From a virus: a stretch of DNA of 64,000 nt. Within the stretch, counting starts at the first letter, position 1; each line of letters begins with the position of its first letter. A program made the position numbers and the translations under genes. The stretch spans positions 1-64,000 of IMG/VR virus record IMGVR_UViG_3300034175_000017, one strand, 5' to 3'. The notes beneath the pieces were generated by a model, which was given only the letters and a program-made list of their open reading frames with translations, ran no database searches and was not told where the DNA came from. Below, piece after piece: positions 41,201-49,738 of this stretch.

Positions 41201-43708
41201 GGCACTGGCAGCGAAGGCCCCGCTGGTCTCAACGTGGCGACGGTGTTCTTGTATAGGCGTTCGCCTGTTACAACTGTGCCGACGAAGCCGACAACGAATC
41301 TGACTTTTACGTTCGCTACGGGTCTGCTGTCTGGCGATCTTCAGGGCTGGCAGCAGACTGTTCCAACCAACGACGGCAACCTGCTTTACGTCACCACTGT
41401 TACCGCCTCGTCAGCAGACCCCACAGACGTTATTCCGGGGGCCGAGTGGGCTGCGCCTACTGTCATGGCCCAAAACGGTGCTGGTGGCTCACAGGGCTTG
41501 AACAACGCCATTGTCTACATCTACCAGCGTGCGACCAATGCTCCTACCTTGCCAACGTTAGGCGTGACCTACACGTTCTCGTCGGGTGTTGTGGCCAATC
41601 TCAACAACGGTTGGCAGGCTACCATTCCAAACGACAACGGCTTGCCGTTGTGGGTTGCTGTCGCCACGGCAAGCAACGTCAATACGACAGACACCATTGC
41701 TGCGACTGAGTGGACGGCTCCACAGATTTTGGTCGCCAGTGCCAGCGGTAGTCAGGGGCCATCGGGTATCAGCGTTGCGACTGTGTTCCTCTACAAGCGT
41801 GCCGCTTCGATCCCAACCAAGCCAACTTTGAACACGACCCTCACGTTCCAAACCGGCGTGCTGTCTGGCGATCTTCAGGGCTGGACGCAAGCTGTGCCCA
41901 CAGTCAACGCGGCTAACGATCCCCTGTATGTGACCACGGCCACTGCTGCTGCTGCTGCTGCGACGGACACGATCGCTCCTACCGAGTGGGCCACTCCTAC
42001 GGTCATGGCATCGAATGGTTTGAATGGCTCTGTCATCAAGCTGACGGCTGACCAGCAGGCGTTCCTTTTCTTGGACAACGTGGCTGTCAATCCTAACCAG
42101 CTAATCACGCTGACGGCTACGCCGCAGAATGCCAGCGAGACTATAACGTGGACGGTCTCGCCCAACGTGACGCTCAATGGAACGGGCAACACTCGCACGC
42201 TTTCGCTCGCCAACTTCGGCGGCAACCTGCAAGTGACGGTGACTGCCAAAGGAAACCTCACCAACATCACAGATACGTTCACGATCATTCGCACCGACAG
42301 GTCTACGGCTGCTGCTGGTGCAGACGTTACCTCGCTCAACACCGCGCTTGGTGACGGCAATCGCGTGCGCTTCTCCTTAATGGAGGGCGGCACTAACGGT
42401 TGGGCACCTTTGCTCGCTGTCGCTAACAATGTTTATTTTGACAAGCAAGTAATAGATGGTCGTGCTTTTATCGTAGGCACGACTCGCTTTGGTGCTGCTG
42501 GAACTGAAACAGCTAGTATCGGAACTAAGTTAGCGGTAGCACCAATTCCTGTTCGTCCTTTTGAACGTCTTAGTGTTTCAGCTTACATTGGCATTGATGC
42601 ACAAGGTCAAAATCGTGCTTGGAACTTTGTGATTTGGTGGGTTGATGCCAACGGTAACGGCATAACCAATACTTCAATTGCAAGTGGAACCGGAGGCACT
42701 CCTCTACTTTACAAGCCAGCAGCCTTTGTAAACGTGCCTGCCAATGCTTATTATGCTTGGCTTGAAGTCTATGCTGGTGCAGGCGGTGGCCCTGCTGGCG
42801 ACATGATTACCTACATCGGTGAACCAATGGTGACGACTGCTGGTTCGTCTCAGACTGTGCATCCTAACTTCACGCCGGGTCCCGGCAACGAGATGGGTGC
42901 TGACGTTACCGCGAACTCGCAGGTGACTTCAGAATACACGGTTACAACTGTAACGCTCAATGCCAATAGCAGCGGTGTTCTTGACGCGGGTCAGTTTCCT
43001 GTCACGTTGGCTCTGCCTAAGGTGCTCAAAGGCGGTCAGTTAGTGACGACCAGCGGGGATACTACCTACGCTATTTCCGGCCAGACTCCCGCTTTATCCG
43101 GTATCTCTGTTGACAACGGCGCTGGCAGTCCATCGAAGGGCCAAGTCACTCTTCCTAACACTGTGACAGGCAGCGGCAGCTTCACGCTGAACATTTACTA
43201 CAAGGGCACGCTTGTTTCGGCTCACCCTGTAGCTGTAGCTAAACAGAACGCGGTTTATGTGCCGCCACCTGTTACTCCTCCTCCCACAGGTGGAACAGGA
43301 TCAGGCGCTGCTGTCTATATGCCGACGAACGTAACGGCAGTAGCGGGAACACCGGCTGTCACTGCGGCTGCTCCTGTCTATGTGGGTTCGGGCAAGACGT
43401 TGGTGTGCAACTTGAGTGCTCAATATTCCTGCTTCGGTATCACTAGGTCCACGCGTCTTGTGGCGAAGTTCCAGTATTCTCCTGCGGGAGCCAATAGCTG
43501 GACGGACATTGGGCCATATGCCACCGGAAGTGTTACCTCTACGGATCAAGAAGGAAACCTAAATGACTATGGTGAGCTAACTATGGTTCAATCGGTCGCG
43601 CCTGCTGCGGGAAACTATGACGTTCGCCTCAATTTCTACAAAGCCTTGACCGCGAATGCGCTTCGCCTAGAACCAAACTCCGATGGTTATGCGAATGGTA
43701 ATGGCTAA
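38252..43708 (+). CDS. Tail tip / host specificity protein J-like (1818 aa)
   Basis: The N-terminal 600 residues match lambda gpJ (FVQTADNLRSEDTFEGLMGV near the start; LQIYGKASNQLSGVPDVEV; NVVANQQMKAEEFVRYMAG). A fibronectin-III-like domain follows near residues 730-810, then four related 90-residue repeats (about 900-1256), a bacterial-Ig-like domain (about 1258-1360), a low-GC module (about 1380-1530) and a beta-rich C-terminus preceded by PPPVTPPPTGGTGSG. The protein forms the trimeric tip that contacts the receptor. GTG at 38252 has AAGG seven bases upstream; a GTG at 38246 is the alternative. Confidence 0.85.
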   Translation: MSIQVFKGAKGGQSSGSGSSFVQTADNLRSEDTFEGLMGVCIGPIKGPTKGLKSVKLDGTAVQSENGESNFPGFITIMSDGNPANHPEKPILRLGAGAAPTPVNLALTNPPNGTSQWVTKTVNNIAPDYIDLRFIANQLFTQNKQGVYNGTASIEIEMKPTGSATWVNPMAYAAGVPAGTQMQTSIVGLVAQVYFNDSYNQNAQTGYAAQRAFQITGKTGSPSVHELRMWVPSTGAYANRTWDIRCRLVEKDSVDADPIFEKRNINWESAAAVYQDEIGEEEDWRGVSWLQIYGKASNQLSGVPDVEVETDAKIVSVPPTSIFNPETRVYNAGIWDGSWAKGWTNDPAWVINDIISDELSGISLLAPGSYLNKWDALEASKWFSEMVPDGKGGVHPRYSLNVVANQQMKAEEFVRYMAGAVGGFAWDEGDGQWRMKVDKPDNPVDLFTLDNIEGDFVYSHSDVDSRFNDYTGTFLNAEMDYQEDTVHLYDNNSIALIGHKPSSIALVGCTNRQEAMRRLMIRLRSSVNETRLVSFTTNRRGRNIEQLSTILVADGHLGDQAKRTTGRTITVAADRMSIIVRDPLRLELNIPYKLKFAYMNPLYNPASTTQPTNSDWTKPTIVAERNVTNNFAQRGSVTTIYLDAALPAGLPDNLAIALEAATLVTLPLLYRVTNVEYSDDGERVTISALEVDTGKWAASDGVSNVNTVYQTLRGNVPTPLLPPDNTLLRVMVTEAVQGQNVSLTANWQRPSGAQVSGFRVTYSVNGGVEQVLTEKTTLTSADLVNPPDGTYIFNVYTINRSGARSAPLVGTAVVDANTITAAQVFYSGGQQTLEDLRPATPGATRNNPRGAWASNTDYFVGDIFSHQGVSYMVTADHRSTGTVPTFEKIVLFVDRGAPGLNTATVYLYQRKATTPDLPTTAATYTFSSGVLTGHNNGWVRTIPTTNGLPLWVTVASASNDTNSDIIQPNEWAGATILAQDGPPGTGSEGPAGLNVATVFLYRRSPVTTVPTKPTTNLTFTFATGLLSGDLQGWQQTVPTNDGNLLYVTTVTASSADPTDVIPGAEWAAPTVMAQNGAGGSQGLNNAIVYIYQRATNAPTLPTLGVTYTFSSGVVANLNNGWQATIPNDNGLPLWVAVATASNVNTTDTIAATEWTAPQILVASASGSQGPSGISVATVFLYKRAASIPTKPTLNTTLTFQTGVLSGDLQGWTQAVPTVNAANDPLYVTTATAAAAAATDTIAPTEWATPTVMASNGLNGSVIKLTADQQAFLFLDNVAVNPNQLITLTATPQNASETITWTVSPNVTLNGTGNTRTLSLANFGGNLQVTVTAKGNLTNITDTFTIIRTDRSTAAAGADVTSLNTALGDGNRVRFSLMEGGTNGWAPLLAVANNVYFDKQVIDGRAFIVGTTRFGAAGTETASIGTKLAVAPIPVRPFERLSVSAYIGIDAQGQNRAWNFVIWWVDANGNGITNTSIASGTGGTPLLYKPAAFVNVPANAYYAWLEVYAGAGGGPAGDMITYIGEPMVTTAGSSQTVHPNFTPGPGNEMGADVTANSQVTSEYTVTTVTLNANSSGVLDAGQFPVTLALPKVLKGGQLVTTSGDTTYAISGQTPALSGISVDNGAGSPSKGQVTLPNTVTGSGSFTLNIYYKGTLVSAHPVAVAKQNAVYVPPPVTPPPTGGTGSGAAVYMPTNVTAVAGTPAVTAAAPVYVGSGKTLVCNLSAQYSCFGITRSTRLVAKFQYSPAGANSWTDIGPYATGSVTSTDQEGNLNDYGELTMVQSVAPAAGNYDVRLNFYKALTANALRLEPNSDGYANGNG
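40949..42020 (+). repeat. Four tandem ~270-base repeats in the J-like gene
   Basis: Units begin near 40949, 41228, 41499 and 41768. Each encodes a V-L/I-Y-x-R start, a TFSSGV- or TF-TGLLSGDLQGW-type core and a final EW-A-P. Units 1 and 3 are of one type (NNGW, NGLPLWV) and units 2 and 4 of another (GDLQGW, LYVTT), giving an A-B-A-B order. Confidence 0.75.
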
Positions 43709-44012
43709 GATGAAAAAGTGGCTGGTCTTTGACGAAGATGGGAAGATGCATCAGGTTCTAACGAACCCCGGCGAGGACCCGCCAGAGGGGCACATCGTTC
43801 GTGCCACGACGAAGCATACGACTGATCCTGCCTGTGAATGGTTCGACCTTGAGAAGGGCCGTTGGGTCAAGGACAACGCCAAGCGTGAGAAACTGGATAA
43901 AGAAAATCGCCGTAGCGGCGTGACAAGAGGCGAGTTGGTTGATAGGGTGGAAGCTCTGGAAGCCCAAGTCGCAACCCTGTTGGAGAGGATCAATGCCCAA
44001 GGTCAAGCGTAA
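43701..44012 (+). CDS. Small protein after the J-like gene (103 aa)
   Basis: About 103 residues (MAKMKKWLVFDEDGKMHQVL start). The N-terminal half is a small beta domain with CEWFDLEKGRWVKDN; the C-terminal third is a coiled coil (VDRVEALEAQVATLLERINA). The ATG at 43701 lies inside the last codons of the J-like gene; 43710 is possible. Probably a tail tip or fibre accessory by position, trimerised through the coiled coil. Confidence 0.65.
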   Translation: MAKMKKWLVFDEDGKMHQVLTNPGEDPPEGHIVRATTKHTTDPACEWFDLEKGRWVKDNAKREKLDKENRRSGVTRGELVDRVEALEAQVATLLERINAQGQA

Positions 44013-44283
44013 CCCTGTCGCAGCCTCGCTGCGTTTGCCTATTAACAGACCCAAGGTCGTGAAAGACAAGCGGCGTAAGGTATTAAATCTGATACACAAA
44101 AAAGAGGGGGCTTTCGCCCCCTCTTCCTTTATCTGCGGAACGACTGTGTATCTCCGAAGCGTCGGATCATTTCTCCTGACGCTCCCTTGGTCGGTCGGTC
44201 GTCAACAAGATTGCCGGTCTCGTTCGCGTCCGCGAGGATGCCGAGGCAGGCCCGCGCATGACCGACATGATGCACGCCGCTGA
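43993..44283 (+). CDS. Possible small basic protein overlapping a terminator
   Basis: An ATG at 43993 overlaps the end of the previous gene and opens MPKVKRNPVAASLRLPINRP followed by KVVKDKRRK. I recall very similar short basic proteins (about 40-55 residues) in other phages. Here the frame does not stop after the basic part but runs through the terminator at 44102-44125 and into antisense of the DUF5664 gene, ending at 44283. Either the start is real and the tail non-native, or a stop was lost. Confidence 0.35.
   Translation: MPKVKRNPVAASLRLPINRPKVVKDKRRKVLNLIHKKEGAFAPSSFICGTTVYLRSVGSFLLTLPWSVGRQQDCRSRSRPRGCRGRPAHDRHDARR
44102..44125. terminator. Bidirectional terminator between convergent genes
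   Basis: AAGAGGGGGC and GCCCCCTCTT form a ten-base stem with loop TTTC. A run of A bases before it (44096-44103) gives a U-tract to the minus-strand transcript, and TCCTTT follows on the plus strand. It lies between the end of the tail operon and the minus-strand nucleotide genes. Confidence 0.8.
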
Positions 44284-44809
44284 TAGGATCGAAGTCCTCA
44301 CCATCAAGAAGCTGATAAAGATGCCGAATGGCAGCCGCGATATAAACCCGGTAGAGAACGGGGTTGTCACGCCAGTTGTATGGGCCATACTTCTTCGCTC
44401 CGTCCATCATTGCCTGCGACTCATAGAGTAGCGCGGCACCGGGGATAAGCGACAGGTCTGGCTTCGTCAATCCGATCAGGTCCTTGGGGTTCACGCCGGT
44501 TGTCAGCGGCTCCGTCGAGTTGTCAGCTTCACCAGCATAGGTGAAATCACCAATCACGTTGGGACCAACGCCGTTGTCAATCGCAAGAGTGACATCGTGC
44601 GAGTATGCCTCAATCTCTTCGGCAGGGATCGGCTCTGGCATGTGCGAGATACCGACAGCCTGCAAGGCGGCGAGAGGATCGAACGGCTGCTCGTCGCTGA
44701 TGACTTCCGTCAGTTCCAAATCGGGCAACTGAACAGGAGCCTTACCGGCTGCTTCCAGATCGTCGGCCTCGGCTTCGCTGCCGAGGTGCATGTATTGGGA
44801 ATCGCTCAT
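44129..44809 (-). CDS. DUF5664-type dATP/dGTP diphosphohydrolase-like protein (226 aa)
   Basis: The C-terminal half (about residues 105-205) has the DUF5664 signature: [50 protein letters not shown] and [18 protein letters not shown]. Members in phages are annotated as dATP/dGTP (di)phosphohydrolases acting on the nucleotide pool. The N-terminal 100 residues are acidic and possibly disordered. The start overlaps the thymidylate synthase stop by four bases, and a longer upstream frame is a shadow. Substrate is family-based inference. Confidence 0.75.
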   Translation of the reverse strand: MSDSQYMHLGSEAEADDLEAAGKAPVQLPDLELTEVISDEQPFDPLAALQAVGISHMPEPIPAEEIEAYSHDVTLAIDNGVGPNVIGDFTYAGEADNSTEPLTTGVNPKDLIGLTKPDLSLIPGAALLYESQAMMDGAKKYGPYNWRDNPVLYRVYIAAAIRHLYQLLDGEDFDPISGVHHVGHARACLGILADANETGNLVDDRPTKGASGEMIRRFGDTQSFRR

Positions 44810-45807
44810 ACTGAAACTTCCGCTTTGATTGAGGGGAGGGGGCTGTAGTTGAAGAGTTGAATATCTTCCGAGTTCAGGTCGAAGATGTCCTTGTCGCCAA
44901 CAACCTTGAGTGACGGAAAGGGTGTTGGGTTTCGTGACAACTGTTCCTTCGCCTGCTCGACGTGGTTGGCATACAGGTGAAGATCGCCAAAGGTGTGGAT
45001 GAACTCGCCCACACCCAAGCCAACTTCGCGGGCAATCAAGTGCGTCAACAGCGCGTAGGATGCGAGGTTGAAGGGCACGCCAAGAAAGATGTCGGCGGAT
45101 CGTTGATACAACTGACATGAGAGCTTTCCATCCTTGACGTAGAACTGGAACAGGGCGTGGCAGGGACGCAAGCGCATGCTGTCAATGTCAGCCACGTTCC
45201 ATGCGCTGACGATATGGCCGCGATCATTTGGCTTCTCGATCAAGCTCTTGATGACGTTGGAGATTTGGTCGATCACAAGAGGCTTCTGGATAGACCAATC
45301 CATACCCATGAACTCGGTCTCTCCGCGCTCTACGGTCGTTCGATTGGTTTCCCAAGCCCGCCACTGTTTACCATACACAGGGCCAAGCTCGCAGTTCTCG
45401 TCGCACCACTCGTCCCAAATGTGAACGCCCTTCTCTTGCAGAGGCAAGGCGCTGGTGCTGCCTGACAGCATCCACAACAGTTCCTCTACGACGCCACGAA
45501 AGAACACCTTCTTCGTGGTCAGCAGAGGAAACTCGTCCTCAATGTCGAACCGCATCTGCCGTCCGAACGTCGAGAAGGTGCCAGTGCCTGTGCGATCTTC
45601 GCGTGGCGTAGGGTCTTCCTCATGCAGATCGACTAGCTCTTGGAGCAGGCCGAGATACTGTAGCTCGCCGTGGTAGGGGCGATTGCCGTTGCGTAGCTGC
45701 GAAGCGTCCACCTGAATGACAGACGACCCGGCAACAGGCTGGAACACGCCGCCGTTGGGGTCAACGATGGCCGGTCCACCCGACATGATTAGAGGATGCT
45801 TTTTCAT
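44806..45807 (-). CDS. thyA: Thymidylate synthase (333 aa)
   Basis: Converts dUMP to dTMP with methylene-tetrahydrofolate. Recognisable parts: [20 protein letters not shown], the [20 protein letters not shown] core, the catalytic cysteine in [12 protein letters not shown], then [20 protein letters not shown] and [15 protein letters not shown]. An extra 45 residues precede the usual family start. It is cotranscribed with DUF5664 downstream and the gene upstream (one-base overlap), and works together with the dUTPase at 50399. Confidence 0.93.
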   Translation of the reverse strand: MKKHPLIMSGGPAIVDPNGGVFQPVAGSSVIQVDASQLRNGNRPYHGELQYLGLLQELVDLHEEDPTPREDRTGTGTFSTFGRQMRFDIEDEFPLLTTKKVFFRGVVEELLWMLSGSTSALPLQEKGVHIWDEWCDENCELGPVYGKQWRAWETNRTTVERGETEFMGMDWSIQKPLVIDQISNVIKSLIEKPNDRGHIVSAWNVADIDSMRLRPCHALFQFYVKDGKLSCQLYQRSADIFLGVPFNLASYALLTHLIAREVGLGVGEFIHTFGDLHLYANHVEQAKEQLSRNPTPFPSLKVVGDKDIFDLNSEDIQLFNYSPLPSIKAEVSV

Positions 45808-46193
45808 TACGCGACCTCTGGCAGGAAGTAACCCGGCATTGGATCAGGACGACCCTTGCGCGGGATTGAATAGAGGATCAGGGTGCCGCCGTCACGACCA
45901 GTGGCCATGATGTGCGTGCCTGCCTCATAGTCTGCGCGTGCCTTGATAATGGCGGGGTTGTCATTGTCCCAACCTAGCAGCGTGGCAGAACGACGAGCAA
46001 CAGTGTGCTTCCGAATGTCAGGGCGACCAAGGCCACCATAACGCTCTTCGGCTGTGACGACGCGCTCTTGCTGGCTGTTGATGACCGAGAACACTTCGTC
46101 AACGCTGACACCTACGGAGGTGGCAGTCTTGAAAGGGGAGCGGGTCTGCTTGTAACGCACAAGTATGTCCGCGATGACTTCGGGGGTAAGCAT
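45807..46193 (-). CDS. Hypothetical protein (128 aa)
   Basis: One hundred and twenty-eight residues. The N-terminal third may be a helix-turn-helix ([20 protein letters not shown], then [16 protein letters not shown]), the C-terminal half is beta-rich ([20 protein letters not shown]). It heads the minus-strand operon with thymidylate synthase; motif copy E lies 66 bases upstream. A DNA-binding role is possible but unproven. Confidence 0.65.
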   Translation of the reverse strand: MLTPEVIADILVRYKQTRSPFKTATSVGVSVDEVFSVINSQQERVVTAEERYGGLGRPDIRKHTVARRSATLLGWDNDNPAIIKARADYEAGTHIMATGRDGGTLILYSIPRKGRPDPMPGYFLPEVA

Positions 46194-46258
46194 TTCTAAA
46201 TCTCCTGTGATACAGCCAGATACAACTAAGCTCTGCTACTGCAAAACGAATATCAGGC

Positions 46259-46273
46259 TATTACTCAGTATTA
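46259..46273. promoter_or_regulatory. Motif copy E upstream of the thymidylate synthase operon
   Basis: TATTACTCAGTATTA, matching the palindrome TATTACTNAGTAATA at all but one position. It covers the stop codon of the SbcC-like gene and precedes the start at 46193. Confidence 0.45.
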
Positions 46274-48021
46274 CCTAAGTCGATCACATGATCGGCTGCT
46301 GCCACGCCGCGATGCGTGACGAGGATGACTTGCTTGAGGTGGCCCTTGTCGAGCAGCGCAGCCATTGCTTCGGCCACTGCTTCACGTCGGCTCTCGTCAG
46401 CAAAAGCATCCATTTCATCCCCAAGAAACACAGGGAAGGTCTCAACGACGAGCACCTGCCCAAGCGCAAGACGAAGGGCGATGTTGGCGACGGTCTCGTT
46501 GCCGCCAGATAGGGTCTCGATACTTTGACCGTTGACCGTTATCTCCATGTCGTCGTCAACAATTACTTCGGAATACTTTCCGTTGGTCATATCGTTTAGG
46601 AGACGCGAAGCGACTCGACTAAGAGACGGAGCAAGGAGCGCCTTGAGCGTGGCCCTTGCATCTGCAAGGCTAGTTGCTCCTTCTCGGAATGCGTCAGCAA
46701 GTCGCAGGGCTTCCGCGATTTCTGCCGAGGTTTTTTCGTATCGGTCTTGCTGCACTTGGTAATCATTGAGTAGCCTTTCATAGTAGCGAGCGTCAAACAG
46801 CCGTGTCTTGAGAGCGTCCAAATCTGCTGCGGTGGGCACGTCACCCATGAGAGCAAGGTCACGCTTGGCGTTGGCGTTGATTACACGCTGACCTTCGGCA
46901 CGCTTGGTTAAGGCATCAAAGCCGTTCCACTGTGCGATCAGGTTATTCACTGAGTGCAGTTCTTCGTTCACGTCTTGTGTCTTAGGCAATGCCGCCAGTT
47001 CTGCGCGAGCCTTGTTGGAGTCCTCGATCAACCGCATCATCTGACCGTGACGACGTATCTCTTCTCGCGTCAGGTCAGGACCATCAGGCATAGTGACATG
47101 ACCAACCCCCGGCACGAAGTTGTCGCCGCAGGTGGGGCAGGTGACAGCATTCTCAGCAAGGGCATGATAGGCTAGACGCTCGACAGCTTTCTCAAGCTGC
47201 TCTGGCGTATATTCGTTCTCAGTCTGCTCAACGATCTGTGCTTGGAGAGCTTTTCGTTGAGCCTCGACGCGCTTGTGCTTGTCCTGTCGGGCTATCAAAA
47301 CCTCACGTTCACCGTCCTTCGGGCGCACACCATCGGGCTTAGGGATTTCTTTCTCGGGTCGAATAAGCTCGCGTAGTTTTTGTGCCAGCTTGTAGCGATC
47401 TTCATCCTGCGCGTATTCCAGCCCAAGGTCGCTGCTGGTTTCATAGTCGTCGGGCTTGACCGGCTTCTCGGGCACGAAAAGCTGTCGCGTCAGCGCCTCG
47501 GCCTCGCGCTTGTAGGTCGCAGCCTCGTTCTTCACAGCCTTCTCAACCTGCTCGTTGCTGGTAAGGCCCACGACTTCATCGACCATGCGCTTGCGCTCGG
47601 CTGGTCGCATGGCTCCGAAGATGTCAGCCTTCTTCTGCACGCTGGCATTGCACACGTCGAACACGGACAGGCCGTAGCCCATCAGTTCGATGATCTTCTT
47701 GTTGACAGCATCAGCACCAACGGCCAGCACCTCTCCGGTGGTGTCCGTAATGGTTTCCTTCTTGCTAGAGCGTGCGATTGTGTAGTCAGCACCCTTGATG
47801 TTGACAACGCCTGACGCATCAAGCTTCTTGTAATCTGACGCTGGCCCTCGTAGGGCGGCTTTCCCGTAAAGCAGGAAGCGGGACATCTCGATGGAGCCGA
47901 AGGTCTTGCCAACTCCATTGGGTCCGATGACGGCGGTGAGGCCCGGTTGTGGTTCAAACTTCCCTTCCAAGGCAACTTGGTTTATAGGGAAGGCAACCGA
48001 GTAGGTGATATTTTTCAGCAT
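46261..48021 (-). CDS. SbcC/Rad50/gp46-like ATPase (586 aa)
   Basis: Recombination nuclease subunit. Walker A is VIGPNGVGKT (about residues 31-40), a zinc hook CPTCGDNF lies in the coiled-coil middle (near residue 294), the ABC signature is TLSGGNETVANIALRL (near 503) and Walker B is FLGDEMDAF (near 530). At 586 residues it is close to T4 gp46. It forms a DNA end-processing complex with the SbcD-like nuclease at 51043. The ATG at 48021 has GGAA upstream; a longer form from 48051 is possible but lacks a ribosome site. Confidence 0.88.
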   Translation of the reverse strand: MLKNITYSVAFPINQVALEGKFEPQPGLTAVIGPNGVGKTFGSIEMSRFLLYGKAALRGPASDYKKLDASGVVNIKGADYTIARSSKKETITDTTGEVLAVGADAVNKKIIELMGYGLSVFDVCNASVQKKADIFGAMRPAERKRMVDEVVGLTSNEQVEKAVKNEAATYKREAEALTRQLFVPEKPVKPDDYETSSDLGLEYAQDEDRYKLAQKLRELIRPEKEIPKPDGVRPKDGEREVLIARQDKHKRVEAQRKALQAQIVEQTENEYTPEQLEKAVERLAYHALAENAVTCPTCGDNFVPGVGHVTMPDGPDLTREEIRRHGQMMRLIEDSNKARAELAALPKTQDVNEELHSVNNLIAQWNGFDALTKRAEGQRVINANAKRDLALMGDVPTAADLDALKTRLFDARYYERLLNDYQVQQDRYEKTSAEIAEALRLADAFREGATSLADARATLKALLAPSLSRVASRLLNDMTNGKYSEVIVDDDMEITVNGQSIETLSGGNETVANIALRLALGQVLVVETFPVFLGDEMDAFADESRREAVAEAMAALLDKGHLKQVILVTHRGVAAADHVIDLGNTE

Positions 48022-48061
48022 GAGATTTCCATAGCAACCACTTCCTATCATTGATATGTTT

Positions 48062-48085
48062 TTTTCTTCTATTACTAAGTATAAT
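48062..48085 (+). promoter_or_regulatory. Motif copy B upstream of the lysis cassette
   Basis: TTTTCTTC then TATTACTAAGTATAA, with a full TATAAT (48080-48085) at its end. It lies 23 bases before the endolysin ATG in the gap between divergent lysis and SbcC-like genes. It could be the lysis promoter; no good -35 box at 17 bases was seen. Confidence 0.5.
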
Positions 48086-48107
48086 ACATAAAAGAAAGCC
48101 TTATAAA

Positions 48108-48722
48108 ATGAACCTCCCCGTATTTTATGACCGACTCCGCAAAGGGAAACTGCTTGGGCCGGTGTTGGATGCGGACGAGTTCGAGGGGACCAGCGAGATT
48201 GTCAACGCAGCATTGGTGCGGGGTGTTGGCCTAGCACAATTGGCTTACATGCTGGCGACGACCTACCATGAGACCAACGGCACCATGCAGCCGATCAAGG
48301 AACTCGGTGGACACGGCTATCTCACTCGTATGTATGACCCTCGCGGCACGCGCCCCACGTTGGCGAAGCGCAACGGAAACATTTATCCCGGCGACGGAAT
48401 CAAGTATGCTGGTCGCGGTTTTGTGCAGTTGACGTGGCGCGGGAACTACGCTCGCGTCGGTGCGCTGTTGAAGATTGACCTTGTGAACAACCCCGACCTT
48501 GCTATGACGCTGCCGGTCGCCGCTCGTATTCTCGTTGAGGGGATGATGGCCGGATGGTTTACGGGCGTGTCGCTGACGAAGCGACTGCCTGCCAAAGGTA
48601 AGGCTACTCGCGCACAGTTCGTGCTTGCACGTCCTATCATCAACGGAACGGACAAAGCCGACAAGATCGCTGGCTATGCCATGATCTTCCAAGAGGACTT
48701 AATTGTAGCGGGGATGTCATGA
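48108..48722 (+). CDS. Endolysin, GH19 lysozyme/chitinase-like (204 aa)
   Basis: A peptidoglycan-degrading enzyme of the glycoside hydrolase 19 type. The acidic catalytic residue is in ATTYHETNGTMQPIKELGG and the second signature is DGIKYAGRGFVQLTWRGNYA, followed by NNPDLAMTLPVAARILVEGM. No signal peptide, so release needs a holin. It is first in the plus-strand lysis cassette and overlaps the next membrane gene by four bases. Confidence 0.88.
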   Translation: MNLPVFYDRLRKGKLLGPVLDADEFEGTSEIVNAALVRGVGLAQLAYMLATTYHETNGTMQPIKELGGHGYLTRMYDPRGTRPTLAKRNGNIYPGDGIKYAGRGFVQLTWRGNYARVGALLKIDLVNNPDLAMTLPVAARILVEGMMAGWFTGVSLTKRLPAKGKATRAQFVLARPIINGTDKADKIAGYAMIFQEDLIVAGMS

Positions 48723-48901
48723 CACCACTCGAATGGCTGCTGATACTATCCATCGGTAAACTGGTGGTTGGCTCGCTGCTTACCCTAGTCCTTTGGGAGA
48801 GCTTGCAAAAGTTCAAAAAGTCAATATTGACAATCGTCACAATCTTAACGGTTGCTAATATCTTTTGTATCTACATCCTCATTGAGATTTTGTTTCCATG
48901 A
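48719..48901 (+). CDS. Small membrane protein, holin candidate (60 aa)
   Basis: Sixty residues with two membrane helices (WLLILSIGKLVVGSLLTLVL and ILTIVTILTVANIFCIYILI) joined by a basic loop (QKFKKS). ATGA overlap with the endolysin and with the next gene. Either this or the following protein is likely the holin, which permeabilises the inner membrane. Confidence 0.65.
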   Translation: MTPLEWLLILSIGKLVVGSLLTLVLWESLQKFKKSILTIVTILTVANIFCIYILIEILFP

Positions 48902-49293
48902 TTTCGCCACCTGCCACACTCAAGAGCCGCTACGGATGGACGCTTGTTGCGTTTGCTCTGGCTGCATTCACTGTCGCCGCCTTCGTGGGCTGGCAACTCT
49001 ATGAGACTGCGCCGCGTGCGTGGTGCGCTCTTGCGGAAGCTACGTCTCCTGAGAACACGAACGCGTGTCTCGCTGTTCTGCTCAAGCTCATTGACATGAA
49101 GGACCATGCGCTCATTGGTCTCATGTCCATCCTCGGCATCACTGTGGTCAGCATCCTTGCTGTCGCCTTGGGCCTTCGCATTTCTGCGGCTGGCCCCGGT
49201 GCCACCTCAATCAACGTTGGTGCCAGCGACACTACCGTTCAGAATGAAGACGTTTCGCTGACTGTCCCCACCCCTCCCTCAGAGTCCAAATAA
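48898..49293 (+). CDS. Membrane protein, holin candidate (131 aa)
   Basis: Two membrane helices (about residues 14-34 and 69-95: HALIGLMSILGITVVSILAV) with a periplasm-sized loop carrying two cysteines (RAWCALAEA, NACLAVLL), then a polar C-terminal tail. Class II holin-like topology. Overlaps the upstream small membrane protein. Which of the two is the pore-former cannot be decided here; one could be an antiholin. Confidence 0.65.
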   Translation: MISPPATLKSRYGWTLVAFALAAFTVAAFVGWQLYETAPRAWCALAEATSPENTNACLAVLLKLIDMKDHALIGLMSILGITVVSILAVALGLRISAAGPGATSINVGASDTTVQNEDVSLTVPTPPSESK

Positions 49294-49294
49294 A

Positions 49295-49738
49295 ATGGCA
49301 TTGTCTATCAAATCCATCCTCGGCGGCTCACTCTGGAAAGCCGCTACCATCGTTGCCTTTCTCGCTTCGCTCGTTGTCGGCTACTTCCTGATTCAATCAG
49401 GGTTCGAGAACAAGCAGATCACCAAGGAGCGCGACCGTCTTGCATTGACGATCACCGATCCCAAGACCGGCTACATCGCACGGCTCACACAGGCTAATGC
49501 GAACGTGGTGATCTTGCAGAAGGCTATCGAGACGCAGAACATCGCGTTTACGAAGCAGTCTGAGGCGTCGAAGGTTGAACTACGACGCTTGACAAAGGAA
49601 CTCGCCTTGGCCCAAGCAAAGTCGCGTGAGGCTGAACGTCGCCTAGCGGAGTTCATGTCACGGAAACCACAGGGTGCTACCTTGCAGGACCGGATCACCG
49701 ACATTGATAACCGAGTTCTGAAAGACCTGAAACGATGA
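49295..49738 (+). CDS. i-spanin, Rz-like (147 aa)
   Basis: One N-terminal membrane helix (about residues 12-35: AATIVAFLASLVVGYFLIQS) followed by a long periplasmic coiled coil (KVELRRLTKELALAQAKSRE). This is the i-spanin layout: the protein anchors in the inner membrane and spans the periplasm to bind the o-spanin. ATGA overlap with the o-spanin gene. Confidence 0.8.
   Translation: MALSIKSILGGSLWKAATIVAFLASLVVGYFLIQSGFENKQITKERDRLALTITDPKTGYIARLTQANANVVILQKAIETQNIAFTKQSEASKVELRRLTKELALAQAKSREAERRLAEFMSRKPQGATLQDRITDIDNRVLKDLKR

Noticed and set aside
40949-42020. Repeats considered as a possible CRISPR array
   Set aside because: Units are about 270 bases, diverged, in frame and encode protein domains; there are no short identical repeats with unique spacers.
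44810-45118. N-terminal extension of the DUF5664 gene to a 329-residue protein
   Set aside because: The extra 100 residues are antisense-like, lie entirely within thymidylate synthase in another frame and have no similarity to the family; the ATG at 44809 forms an ATGA overlap.
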